From Ruminococcaceae bacterium UBA1236 (GTDB lineage: Bacteria > Bacillota > Clostridia > Oscillospirales > Acutalibacteraceae), in the NCBI GenBank assembly GCA_002309055.1, contig DBWO01000002.1:1-29389 (forward strand): DNA of 29,389 nucleotides, read 5' to 3'. Under the pieces are notes generated by a model that was not told the origin of the DNA, did no database searches, and was given only the letters and a program-made list of their open reading frames with translations. The position numbers were made by a program, and so were the translations under genes. Below, one piece after another: positions 6,679 through 14,407 of this stretch (its first letter is position 1; every line of letters starts with the position of its first letter).

Positions 6679-7674
6679 TTATTTATCTTCCGGTGTATCC
6701 GGTTTCGCCTGCTCCGCTCTCTTCGCGGTCCGGCGTTTTTTTGCTCTTCCGACAGCCTTCTTAATTATAATAACGGCAACGGCTATGATTACCGCGATGA
6801 TGAGAAGATAGGGAATTGAGCTTATAAAGTTGATTGCGAAGTTGCGAAGGCCCTGACCGATATTATAAAGATTATCGGAGAGTTTTCTGAGAATCTCTTT
6901 GCCGAAGGAGAGTTCCTCGGTTCCGGTTGCTCTCTTGACCTCGCTTATTTCCATTCTCACGGTCGAGTAACTGATAAGCTCATCATAGGTCTTGAGCTTT
7001 GATTTGCAGCTCTCGAGCTCGGCATTAACTTCGGTGAGCCTGTCCTGCACGGTAATGAGGTCGATCACGTTGTCCGCCTTGGCGAGAATGGCAAGAAGGG
7101 CGTCTCTCTCCGTTTCGAGGGCTTTGATTCTGCTCTGTGTGTCAATGTAACTGCCGGTAATATCTTTTACGGAAATTGATTTTGAAGTAACAACCGCGAT
7201 TTCGGAAATGCTGCCGAGGAATGAGTCGAGCTTTTCACTCGGTATTCTCACGGTGAGCGAGGATGAGCGGTAACTCTGATAGGAATATACTCCGCCGGAT
7301 TCAGATGAATTTTCAACATATCCGCCGCATTTTCCTATCTCGCTCTCAAGCTTCTTCATGAAATCATCATAGGTTTCAGTTTCGATATTGAGCGACGCGT
7401 CTCTTATTAGCTTGCGGGAAGAAGCGTCAGCAATCGCCTGATAATCCGCTTTGCCGCTCTGCGAAGAAACGGCCTTGGATTCGGCGCTGTCTTCTGACAA
7501 AAATCCTTCATCCGAATTTCCGTTATAGCCGTAATCAAATTCGGAGTCGGCCGGTTCGATGGCATATTCCGCTGTATCGTTGTATGACTCTTTTGAAGCG
7601 TAGCTGCTGCCGCAGGAACAGAACGCGAGAAGCACGACAAGGACAGCGGTTAAAACACACAATACTTTTTTCAT
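6679..7674 (-). CDS. DUF4349 domain lipoprotein with C-terminal membrane anchor
   Basis: The function of DUF4349 proteins is not established. This 331-residue protein has a signal peptide ending in a lipobox-like FCSC with Cys21 as the likely lipidated residue. An acidic Ser-rich linker (about 22-85) follows. The DUF4349 region starts at RKLIRDASLNI (88) and continues through the YVENSSESGG and LTVRIPSEKLDSFL segments and a charged helical stretch (about 183-230) likely to form a coiled coil. A strong transmembrane helix (about 286-305) precedes a Lys/Arg-rich cytoplasmic tail. It would be tethered at both ends to the outer side of the membrane. It is preceded by AGAGGAG and by two inverted repeats in its 112-bp upstream gap. 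It is transcribed toward the SGNH-like gene. Confidence 0.85.
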   Translation of the reverse strand: MKKVLCVLTAVLVVLLAFCSCGSSYASKESYNDTAEYAIEPADSEFDYGYNGNSDEGFLSEDSAESKAVSSQSGKADYQAIADASSRKLIRDASLNIETETYDDFMKKLESEIGKCGGYVENSSESGGVYSYQSYRSSSLTVRIPSEKLDSFLGSISEIAVVTSKSISVKDITGSYIDTQSRIKALETERDALLAILAKADNVIDLITVQDRLTEVNAELESCKSKLKTYDELISYSTVRMEISEVKRATGTEELSFGKEILRKLSDNLYNIGQGLRNFAINFISSIPYLLIIAVIIAVAVIIIKKAVGRAKKRRTAKRAEQAKPDTPEDK

Positions 7675-7697
7675 TTACGGTTACTCCTCTCAGATAT

Positions 7698-7720
7698 AGT
7701 CGGAAATACACTTTCCGACT
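7698..7720. repeat. Perfect 9-bp inverted repeat in the leader of the DUF4349 gene
   Basis: AGTCGGAAA and TTTCCGACT flank a five-base loop. On the minus strand the hairpin ends about 8 nt before the AGAGGAG ribosome binding site of the DUF4349 gene and lacks a T-run. It could be an operator or an RNA structure affecting translation; no promoter was recognised beside it. Confidence 0.6.
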
Positions 7721-7739
7721 ATCAGTGACTGTAACGGAG

Positions 7740-7769
7740 CCGTTTTGCTGCATAAAAAGCGCAAAACGG
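7740..7769 (+). terminator. Hairpin with T-rich tail on the plus strand, opposite to the flanking genes
   Basis: CCGTTTTGC and GCAAAACGG form a nine-base-pair stem followed on the plus strand by TTTTATTTT. Both flanking genes are on the minus strand, where the hairpin has no T-run. It lies 18 bp past the stop of the phosphohexomutase gene. It may still stabilise that mRNA 3' end or stop antisense transcription. Confidence 0.45.
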
Positions 7770-7786
7770 TTTTATTTTACAATGCG

Positions 7787-9196
7787 TTAAAAATTAAGAA
7801 ATGATTTGAAACTGTTTATGTATTTCTCTGCCGTGCGCCTGTCGCTGCTCTCAGCGAAAATTCTTAAAAGCGGCTCCGTGCCGGAGAAGCGGCAGATGAC
7901 AAAATCGCCGTTTTTAAAATACACTTTACAGCCGTCTTCATAGCTGACTTTCTCAATCTCCTCGTCAAATTCGGGGAGAAGTTTTTGAGTCATCACTATT
8001 TCATTAATTTCGGGTTTTCTTGACGGGTCGAAAACGAGGTTGTCCTCTGCCATCACAAACTTACCGTATTCGCGCTCGAGCTCCTCGCGGATTTCGCCGG
8101 GCGTTTTGCCCGTGACGCTTATCATCTCGGAGAAAAGAGACGCGGCATAAATGGAATCCTTGCCGTGAATATGGCCTCTTACCGTGAGACCGCCCGAGGA
8201 TTCGCCGCCGAGCACAGCGTCAACCTCATCGATTTTAGCGGAAACATATTTGAAACCGACGGGCACTTCATAGCATTTTTCGCCGAAGCTCTCCGCAATT
8301 TTATCGAGCATATGAGTGGTGGAAATATTTCTCACGACGGGGCCTTTCCAGCCCTTGTACTTGAGAAGATAGTAATAGAGCATACAGAGGATGGAATTTG
8401 CGTCAATATATTTGCCGCTGCAGTCAACAATTCCGAGGCGGTCGCCGTCACCGTCAAGTGCAATGCCGAGGTCGTAGTTATCAAGTTTAACACGGTATTT
8501 GAGCATTGTAAGGCTCTCGTCCGTTGGCGCGGGCATCTGATTGCCGAAAAACGCATCCTTATCAAGGTTGATTGAGTCTATGGTGCACCTTGCCGTGTGA
8601 TAGATAACCACAAGAGGATAGCTGCCCGAGCCGTGCATAACATCAAAGAGCACGCGAAGGCCGCGCTCTCTGAGAGCGCCCATATCAATCTGCGCGATAA
8701 TGTCGTCAATATAATCGTTGAATGGGTTTTTGATATATTCAATAAGACCCTTTTCAACTGCCGCGTCAAAATCGATAAATTCGGGGTTTTCAATTCCGGC
8801 GATTATTTTCTCGAGTTTTCCTGTTGTTTCAACGGGAGCATCCCTGCCCTGCTCGACAATCAGCTTTATGCCGTTATAGGCTGAGGGGTTATGGCTCGCG
8901 GTAATCTCGATGCCGTAATGAAGGCCTCTCTTAAGCACGGTGTGCATAATGAGGGGCGTTGGTGCCGAGCGGTTGAGGAAATAAACCCTTATGCCGCCTG
9001 CGGACAGCACTTCGGCAACCCATTTTGCAGCATTCCAGGACAGAAAGCGCCTGTCATAGCCGATTATAACGGGTTTTTCATCCTTATGCTCGTCCTTAAT
9101 CATTTTAAGAACGCCCGCGGCAACGAGCCTTATATTTTCACAGACAAAGTCTTTGCCTATTTCGGCTCTCCAGCCGCCTGTTCCGAATTCAATCAT
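7787..9196 (-). CDS. Phosphoglucomutase/phosphomannomutase (alpha-D-phosphohexomutase family)
   Basis: It interconverts hexose 1- and 6-phosphates in the cytosol, feeding nucleotide-sugar synthesis. All four family loops are present in the 469-residue protein: the phosphoserine loop ITASHNP (Ser101), the metal loop DGDGDR (248-253), the sugar-specificity loop GGESSGG (330-336) and the phosphate loop RFSGTEP (436-442). The start chosen is the ATG at 9196 with GCGGAG at good spacing. An in-frame TTG at 9220 would add eight residues overlapping the upstream gene and is less likely. It begins 4 nt after the lipase gene and ends the met-lipase gene run. Glucose versus mannose specificity cannot be told from sequence; GlmM is less likely given the loop sequence. 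Confidence 0.93.
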   Translation of the reverse strand: MIEFGTGGWRAEIGKDFVCENIRLVAAGVLKMIKDEHKDEKPVIIGYDRRFLSWNAAKWVAEVLSAGGIRVYFLNRSAPTPLIMHTVLKRGLHYGIEITASHNPSAYNGIKLIVEQGRDAPVETTGKLEKIIAGIENPEFIDFDAAVEKGLIEYIKNPFNDYIDDIIAQIDMGALRERGLRVLFDVMHGSGSYPLVVIYHTARCTIDSINLDKDAFFGNQMPAPTDESLTMLKYRVKLDNYDLGIALDGDGDRLGIVDCSGKYIDANSILCMLYYYLLKYKGWKGPVVRNISTTHMLDKIAESFGEKCYEVPVGFKYVSAKIDEVDAVLGGESSGGLTVRGHIHGKDSIYAASLFSEMISVTGKTPGEIREELEREYGKFVMAEDNLVFDPSRKPEINEIVMTQKLLPEFDEEIEKVSYEDGCKVYFKNGDFVICRFSGTEPLLRIFAESSDRRTAEKYINSFKSFLNF

Positions 9197-9200
9197 ATTA

Positions 9201-10385
9201 TTACTCCGCTTTATTATCAATAAGTTCTTCTACCTTGTAAGCGAGTGAGAACATTTCATCGTAAAGCGCGAAAGTGTCCTCAACGGGCGCGAAAAGGCCG
9301 ATGGGTGTGCCGTGATCGCCGAATCTCGGCTTCATAACATTCCATATACCCTTTTTGATTTGGCCTTTTTTGTACATCTCGTACGGCTCATCTTTCGGAT
9401 GCATTGCCGAGGGCAGATCAACAAGACCGTCATTGCAGTAATCCTCAAACGGATAGTTGCCCTTTTCCCTGAAAAATCTGTAATAGATGAGAATGAGTTC
9501 GGATGTAAAGCCGAGGAACGGAAAATCAATGTACCAGGGCAGATGCACCTTGCCGTTGAAGTTACAGGAAACTGCGTTGTATGAATAGGAGAAGAAATAT
9601 GTTTCGGGTGAAATCTCAATCAAATCGTTAAGCTCTTTGGCACCTTCGGGAGTCAGGTCAAATTCGACGTTATCGTTGCTGTATTTGAATTTTTTCTTCG
9701 CTCGCCTGATCGGGTAGGCGTCTTTTTTGCCCGGTGTGTCGCTCAGGCCGTACTGTTCAAGGTGGAAGTCAAATATAGTGCCTTCAGCGGGAGAGCGGCC
9801 CATAATGCCCATATAGTTGTAGATAACGAATTTCATTGCGGGCAGAATCTTGAACTTCTTGGCGGCGAGAAAGGTTGTAGTGCCGTTATGGGGCGAGCAG
9901 ATTGTGAAAATACTCGCAACAAGGTCCTCGTGACCGCCTTTGAAAAGCTCAGAGAGATCATCGGGGTCTGTCTCGGCGATTTCCCTCGGGTCGCCGTAGG
10001 TAAGCAGGTGGCAGAGCAGCCTTATGGTGTTGCCGCCGAAGCTGTGGCCGATGAAATGAATTTTATTCTCGCTGTCCCATTTTTCAACAAGCGGCTCGGG
10101 GTAATACCTGCCGAATCTTCTGTGGTCGCATCTTGCAGAATGAGCCTTGCCGTAGTCAACGGGTCCGCCCACAAGGCGGGCATAAAGCTCACAGGCCCTG
10201 TCCCACGCGGAGGAAGCGGGGCCTACCGAAGCGGCATAGATTTTAAAACCCTGTTCGGTGTAATGCTCCTTTATATTGCAGGTATTTGCTCCCCAGTAAG
10301 GAAGATGCTCGTTCAGGCCTTCGTCATCGCCCCATCCGAACATTCCGTGAACAAGAACTACAGGATACTTGCATACGTTTTCCAT
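9201..10385 (-). CDS. Family I.5-like triacylglycerol lipase without signal peptide
   Basis: The protein (394 residues) closely follows the Geobacillus/Staphylococcus lipase family I.5/I.6, alpha/beta hydrolases that cleave acylglycerols. Visible are the oxyanion-hole start YPVVLVHGMFGWG, SVGPASSAWDRACELY (Zn-site Asp62), VDYGKAHSARCDHRRFGRYYP (shown in part; Zn-site His82, His88), the nucleophile elbow GHSFGG (Ser115), NDGLVD (Asp319) and FGDHGTPIG (His358). Well-studied relatives are secreted, but here the first catalytic strand begins at about residue 7, so no export signal fits. The ATG at 10385 is preferred over an in-frame GTG at 10391 because GAGG lies five bases upstream of the ATG. 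It sits between EEP and phosphohexomutase genes in one transcript. The substrate is unknown. Confidence 0.85.
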   Translation of the reverse strand: MENVCKYPVVLVHGMFGWGDDEGLNEHLPYWGANTCNIKEHYTEQGFKIYAASVGPASSAWDRACELYARLVGGPVDYGKAHSARCDHRRFGRYYPEPLVEKWDSENKIHFIGHSFGGNTIRLLCHLLTYGDPREIAETDPDDLSELFKGGHEDLVASIFTICSPHNGTTTFLAAKKFKILPAMKFVIYNYMGIMGRSPAEGTIFDFHLEQYGLSDTPGKKDAYPIRRAKKKFKYSNDNVEFDLTPEGAKELNDLIEISPETYFFSYSYNAVSCNFNGKVHLPWYIDFPFLGFTSELILIYYRFFREKGNYPFEDYCNDGLVDLPSAMHPKDEPYEMYKKGQIKKGIWNVMKPRFGDHGTPIGLFAPVEDTFALYDEMFSLAYKVEELIDNKAE

Positions 10386-10410
10386 ATTCACCTCATCCTT
10401 TCAATTACGG

Positions 10411-11130
10411 TTATATCTCAAGCTCAGCGGCATACGGGAAATGATCACTGGCTATAATTTGCAATGGTTTTCCGCTTATCACCTCAACGCCTTGTGAAAC
10501 GAGAATATAGTCAATCTTGATTTCGGGCGCGTATGAAGGAAATGTGGGCTCGTTATCCGCGGATGTATTTTTAAGCTCCGACAAAAGCGGCGCGATAATA
10601 TCGCTGTCAGGGGTTATATTGTAATCGCCCATACAGATTACGGGGTTATTCTCCTCTTTAACGAGAAAGCCGAGCATTTCAACGGCATTTTCCTCCTCGC
10701 CTTTTGCAACGCCGAAATGGCTGCCGAAAACAGTTAAGGGTTTTTCGCCCGTGTCGAGGATGAATTTCATAATGTTTCTGCTCTCATAATGCACATCCTC
10801 GTGCTTGTGAATCGGGTCGGGAACAGGTATAACCTCAGCAAATCTTATGGGAAATCGCGAAAGAAAAGCGTTGCCGTAGGGCTTGCCGTTTGCCCTTATT
10901 GCGGGCGCGAAAAAGCAATAGTTATATCCCGCTTTCGAGGCAATATACTGCGCTGTCATCTCACTCTCTTCACAGGGGTATGAGCCGGCGCCGTATACTT
11001 CGTTGAGATTAACAAAATCCGCGCCGGCGTCTTTTATAATATCTGCAATCTGATCAAGGTTTATTTCACGTTTTTCGGAATGCTGATCAACACCGTGCTG
11101 AATATTAAACGTCAAAGCTTTTACTTTCAT
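10411..11130 (-). CDS. Endonuclease/exonuclease/phosphatase (EEP) family protein
   Basis: Members of this superfamily are Mg-dependent phosphodiesterases or phosphatases, including AP endonucleases, sphingomyelinases and inositol phosphatases. The 239-residue protein keeps the active-site set: Asn9 (TFNIQHG), Glu44 (LNEVYG), His138 (GSHFG), Asp169/Asn171 (MGDYN), Asp207 (KIDYIL) and Asp229-His230 (ASDHFPYAAEL). It has no signal peptide and no DNA-binding additions. GGAGG precedes the ATG at 11130, inside the 26-bp overlap with the DUF2156 gene. It lacks the features of ExoA/XthA, so a small-molecule or lipid-headgroup substrate is more likely than DNA, but this is inference. Confidence 0.85.
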   Translation of the reverse strand: MKVKALTFNIQHGVDQHSEKREINLDQIADIIKDAGADFVNLNEVYGAGSYPCEESEMTAQYIASKAGYNYCFFAPAIRANGKPYGNAFLSRFPIRFAEVIPVPDPIHKHEDVHYESRNIMKFILDTGEKPLTVFGSHFGVAKGEEENAVEMLGFLVKEENNPVICMGDYNITPDSDIIAPLLSELKNTSADNEPTFPSYAPEIKIDYILVSQGVEVISGKPLQIIASDHFPYAAELEI

Positions 11131-12016
11131 TATATCCTCCGATATAAGCTGTGGTTTTTGTCAGAAGATAAGCGGGGTTATAGGACAGCTTGGATTTTCT
11201 GAGACCCGGGTCTCCCGCGTCATCTTCACGATTGACATATTTAATGTTTTCACCCTCATTCTGCTTCAGGAAGAGATTTGAGAGCATCTGATAAGCACCG
11301 TCATAGGCATAATCGGCTTTTTCTATGTGTACAATGAGCGTATCGCCGCTGATTTCGCCTGCGGTAAAGCCGATGACCTTCCCGTCCGCTCTGAGAACGC
11401 CGCCTTTAAGACCGTAAACTTCATAATTTTCAAGCACTTCGGTGCAGGCGCGAAGGTCCTCTTGCGCATCCGCGTTTTCTTTTTCGGCGTGGTATCTGAA
11501 ATTGCGGACAAAATCCAGTATTCCGGGAATATCTTCCTTTTCAACCTCTTTATAACTGTAATCCGGATAGAGACGCAAAAACTTATTAATATGGTTTCTC
11601 TGCGCGGAATACTTTTTGCCGGAAAGGGCTTTGAGCGGCTCATAGTCATAGATATAATCCGACCAGTCCCTCTCGGAAACGGTTATATAAGCCGGATAGC
11701 GGTTACAGACAGCGGAAAGCTGTTTTTCATTGAGCGAGTAAAACACAAGAGGAATACTGTTCAGAACACAGTGTTTTTCAAGCTCTTTAAGCGCACCGCA
11801 GACATCTTCGCCCACAGGGAACGAGAAATACCAGGCATCATCAAATTTTGCCGCGATGATAAGTGTGTTGTTAAAAAGCGCGTAGTGATAGTTGTACATA
11901 TCGCGCCACATAAAAAGACATCCGGCGGAAAAGTCGCAGTTTTGCGAGCCCTCACTTAAGAGAAAACTTTTTATGAGCGGTATGTCACCAAGTATTAGTT
12001 TTTTAAATTCAATCAT
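11105..12016 (-). CDS. DUF2156 protein (GNAT-like, related to the MprF lysyltransferase C-terminal domain)
   Basis: DUF2156 proteins share the double GNAT fold of the catalytic part of MprF, which moves lysine or alanine from aminoacyl-tRNA to phosphatidylglycerol. The 303-residue stand-alone protein has the typical N-terminal DFSAGCLFMWRD, the central SGKKYSAQRNHINKF (132-146) and the C-terminal YVNREDDAGDPGLRKSKLSYNP (260-281 in part). There is no membrane flippase part and no membrane helix, so it acts in the cytosol. The acceptor is unknown. Its ATG overlaps the metH stop (ATGA), and the EEP gene starts inside its 3' end, so translation is tightly coupled. Confidence 0.85.
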   Translation of the reverse strand: MIEFKKLILGDIPLIKSFLLSEGSQNCDFSAGCLFMWRDMYNYHYALFNNTLIIAAKFDDAWYFSFPVGEDVCGALKELEKHCVLNSIPLVFYSLNEKQLSAVCNRYPAYITVSERDWSDYIYDYEPLKALSGKKYSAQRNHINKFLRLYPDYSYKEVEKEDIPGILDFVRNFRYHAEKENADAQEDLRACTEVLENYEVYGLKGGVLRADGKVIGFTAGEISGDTLIVHIEKADYAYDGAYQMLSNLFLKQNEGENIKYVNREDDAGDPGLRKSKLSYNPAYLLTKTTAYIGGYNESKSFDV

Positions 12017-14394
12017 AAATCCTGCAAACTTTCCGCGTACCTTACCGTAGCCATAGCGTCGGCACAGTACGCATCCGCATTCATACTGCGGGCAAGCTCT
12101 TCGGTAAGCACGGCGCCTCCGACCATAACCTTGATGCCGGGCGCTTCGCTGCGCAGAAGCGCAACGGTATCCGCCATAGCAGGCACGGTTGTGGTCATAA
12201 GGGCGCTGAGCCCGACAAGCTTTGCATTTTTCTCTTTCGCCGTTTTCAATATTTCCTCTGCCCTGACATTTTTGCCAAGGTCAACAACATCATATCCGTA
12301 ATTGTCAAGCAGCAGCGCAACAATATTTTTGCCGATATCATGAATATCGCCACTGACAGTCGCAAGTATGACGGTGCATTTATCATGTGTTTCTGCTGAA
12401 ACGGTGTGGCTTTTGACAACTTCAAAACATGCCTTTGCCGCTTCCGCTGAGAGGAGAAGCTGAGGCAGATAAGCCTCCTTCTTTTCAAACCTCTGCCCGA
12501 TTATATCGAGAGCCGGTATAATGTATTCGTTAACGAGCTTCATTCCGCCCGTTTCGCCTATGAATTTTTCACTTAAGTTTTTTGCAAAATCACTTCTGCC
12601 GTCAACTACCGCGCCGATTATATCCTGAACCCCGGCCTGATCGTCAGAAACTGGAGCGGCACCGGCGGAAACACCCGACATTCTGCCGATATAACCGAGG
12701 CAGCTTTTATCGAGCCCGGAGAGAGCAAGGAAGGATGAAAACGCGTTCATCATATCCGCAGATTTCGGATTGATGATTCCTGCCGAGAGTCCGCTGCCGA
12801 GAGCGAGCGTAAAAAAGTAAGAATTGATGACATCTCTGCACGGAAGGCCGAAAGAGACGTTTGAAACGCCGAGCACGGTGTTACAGCCCGTTTTTTCTCT
12901 GATGAGTTTTATGCTCTCAAGGGTCACCTTGGCGGCGTTGTCATCCGTGCTGACAGTCATACAGAGCGGGTCAAATATAAGGTCGTTTTTCCCTATGCCG
13001 TATTTTGACGCTTCGGCGATAATCTTTTCAGCAATTTTCAGCCTCTCCTCAGCCGTTTCGGGGATACCGCTTTCGTCAAGAGTGAGGGCGACGGTGAATC
13101 CGCCGTATTTTTTTACAAGCGGGAAAACCTCATCCATAGACTGCTGTTTGCCGTTTACGGAGTTTATCATCGCCTTGCCGTTATAGAGGCGAAGAGCTCT
13201 TTCCATTGCGACGGGGTCGGATGTGTCAATCTGAAGCGGGATGCCGCAAACTGACTGCAGAGTGCCGACTGCCGAGGCAAGCACCTGCTTTTCGTCAATT
13301 TCGGCAAGGCCGCAGTTAACATCAAGGATATCAGCGCCGCACTTTTTCTGTTCTATGCCCTCGCTGATGAGATAATCGATGTTGTTTTCTCTGAGGGCCT
13401 GTTTAATCAGCTTTTTGCCTGTGGGGTTTATTCTCTCACCGATTACAACAGGTCTTTCACCGAATGTGACACAGTGAGTTCCGCACGAAACGACGGAAAG
13501 TTTTTTCTTTTCGGGATAAATCTGCTTAACACCCTGTATTTCGGATTTAAGGCAGGCAATATATTCCGGAGTTGTGCCGCAGCATCCGCCCGCGATATTG
13601 ACTCCCGCCCTGCACGCCGAAGCAACCTGAGAGGCAAAGCTTTCGGGCCCGATGCTGTAAACGCTTTCTCCGTTTATCATCTCGGGTATGCCGGCATTCG
13701 GCTTGAATATTACGGGGACGGAGGAAACCGCGATTATCCTCTTGATAACGCCCATAAGCTTATCGGGGCCGTATGAGCAGTTTAGACCGATTGCATCCGC
13801 GCCGAGGCCCTCAAGCATAGCGACCATTGCCTCGGGAGAAGCGCCCGTGAGGAGGTTTTCATCCTCATTATAAGCGTTTGTCACGAAAACCGGCAGATTA
13901 GTGTTTTCTTTTACGGCAAGCAGCGCGGCTTTGGTTTCATAGCTGTCGCTCATTGTCTCAATGCTTATCAGATTCGCGCCGTATTTTTCCGCAAGGCGGG
14001 CCTGCTTCGCAAAAATCTCTACCGCATCCTCAAACTCAAGCTCGCCGAGCGGCTTTAAGAGCTTTCCGGTGGGGCCCATATCATATGATACGAATTTCAG
14101 CTGACTGCCGCAGGACTGCGACGCCGCCGTTCTGACATTTTCTATTGCCGTCTTTACAACCGTTTCGAGCTCTTCGTCGCTGTAATGAAGGCTGTTTGCG
14201 CCGAAGGTGTTGGTGTTAACGACATTACTGCCCGCATCAAAATAGCGCCTGTGAATATCCGCCATAATTTCCGGATGCTCACAGCCCCATCTTTCGGGCA
14301 GTTCGCCGCTTTTAAGTCCGCTTTTCTGAAGAAGCGTGCCTGTGCCGCCGTCAAGCAGCACGATATTCTCTTTTACATATTCGAGCAAATTCAT
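12013..14394 (-). CDS. metH: Cobalamin-dependent methionine synthase, short form without reactivation domain
   Basis: It transfers the methyl group of 5-methyltetrahydrofolate to homocysteine through cobalamin. The 793 residues hold three modules. The homocysteine methyltransferase barrel (about 1-290) has zinc ligands Cys206 and Cys271-Cys272 in GGCCGT. The pterin-binding barrel (about 312-575) has VIGERINPTGKK. The cobalamin cap and Rossmann domains (about 590-793) carry the axial-ligand motif DIHDIG with His685. E. coli MetH has about 1227 residues; the C-terminal AdoMet-binding reactivation domain is absent here, as in some other anaerobes. metF ends 13 nt upstream, and the DUF2156 gene overlaps the stop by four bases. 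No cobalamin or SAM riboswitch fits upstream. Confidence 0.95.
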   Translation of the reverse strand: MNLLEYVKENIVLLDGGTGTLLQKSGLKSGELPERWGCEHPEIMADIHRRYFDAGSNVVNTNTFGANSLHYSDEELETVVKTAIENVRTAASQSCGSQLKFVSYDMGPTGKLLKPLGELEFEDAVEIFAKQARLAEKYGANLISIETMSDSYETKAALLAVKENTNLPVFVTNAYNEDENLLTGASPEAMVAMLEGLGADAIGLNCSYGPDKLMGVIKRIIAVSSVPVIFKPNAGIPEMINGESVYSIGPESFASQVASACRAGVNIAGGCCGTTPEYIACLKSEIQGVKQIYPEKKKLSVVSCGTHCVTFGERPVVIGERINPTGKKLIKQALRENNIDYLISEGIEQKKCGADILDVNCGLAEIDEKQVLASAVGTLQSVCGIPLQIDTSDPVAMERALRLYNGKAMINSVNGKQQSMDEVFPLVKKYGGFTVALTLDESGIPETAEERLKIAEKIIAEASKYGIGKNDLIFDPLCMTVSTDDNAAKVTLESIKLIREKTGCNTVLGVSNVSFGLPCRDVINSYFFTLALGSGLSAGIINPKSADMMNAFSSFLALSGLDKSCLGYIGRMSGVSAGAAPVSDDQAGVQDIIGAVVDGRSDFAKNLSEKFIGETGGMKLVNEYIIPALDIIGQRFEKKEAYLPQLLLSAEAAKACFEVVKSHTVSAETHDKCTVILATVSGDIHDIGKNIVALLLDNYGYDVVDLGKNVRAEEILKTAKEKNAKLVGLSALMTTTVPAMADTVALLRSEAPGIKVMVGGAVLTEELARSMNADAYCADAMATVRYAESLQDL

Positions 14395-14407
14395 TTTTCT
14401 CTTCCCG

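Noticed and set aside
9762..10457. 231-codon open frame on the plus strand
   Set aside because: It is opposite the lipase coding region, whose catalytic motifs are intact. Long antisense frames are common at this base composition.
10411..11130. EEP protein as a DNA repair or defence nuclease
   Set aside because: It has no DNA-binding extension or defence-gene neighbours and is co-transcribed with metabolic genes; the residues fit the general superfamily only.
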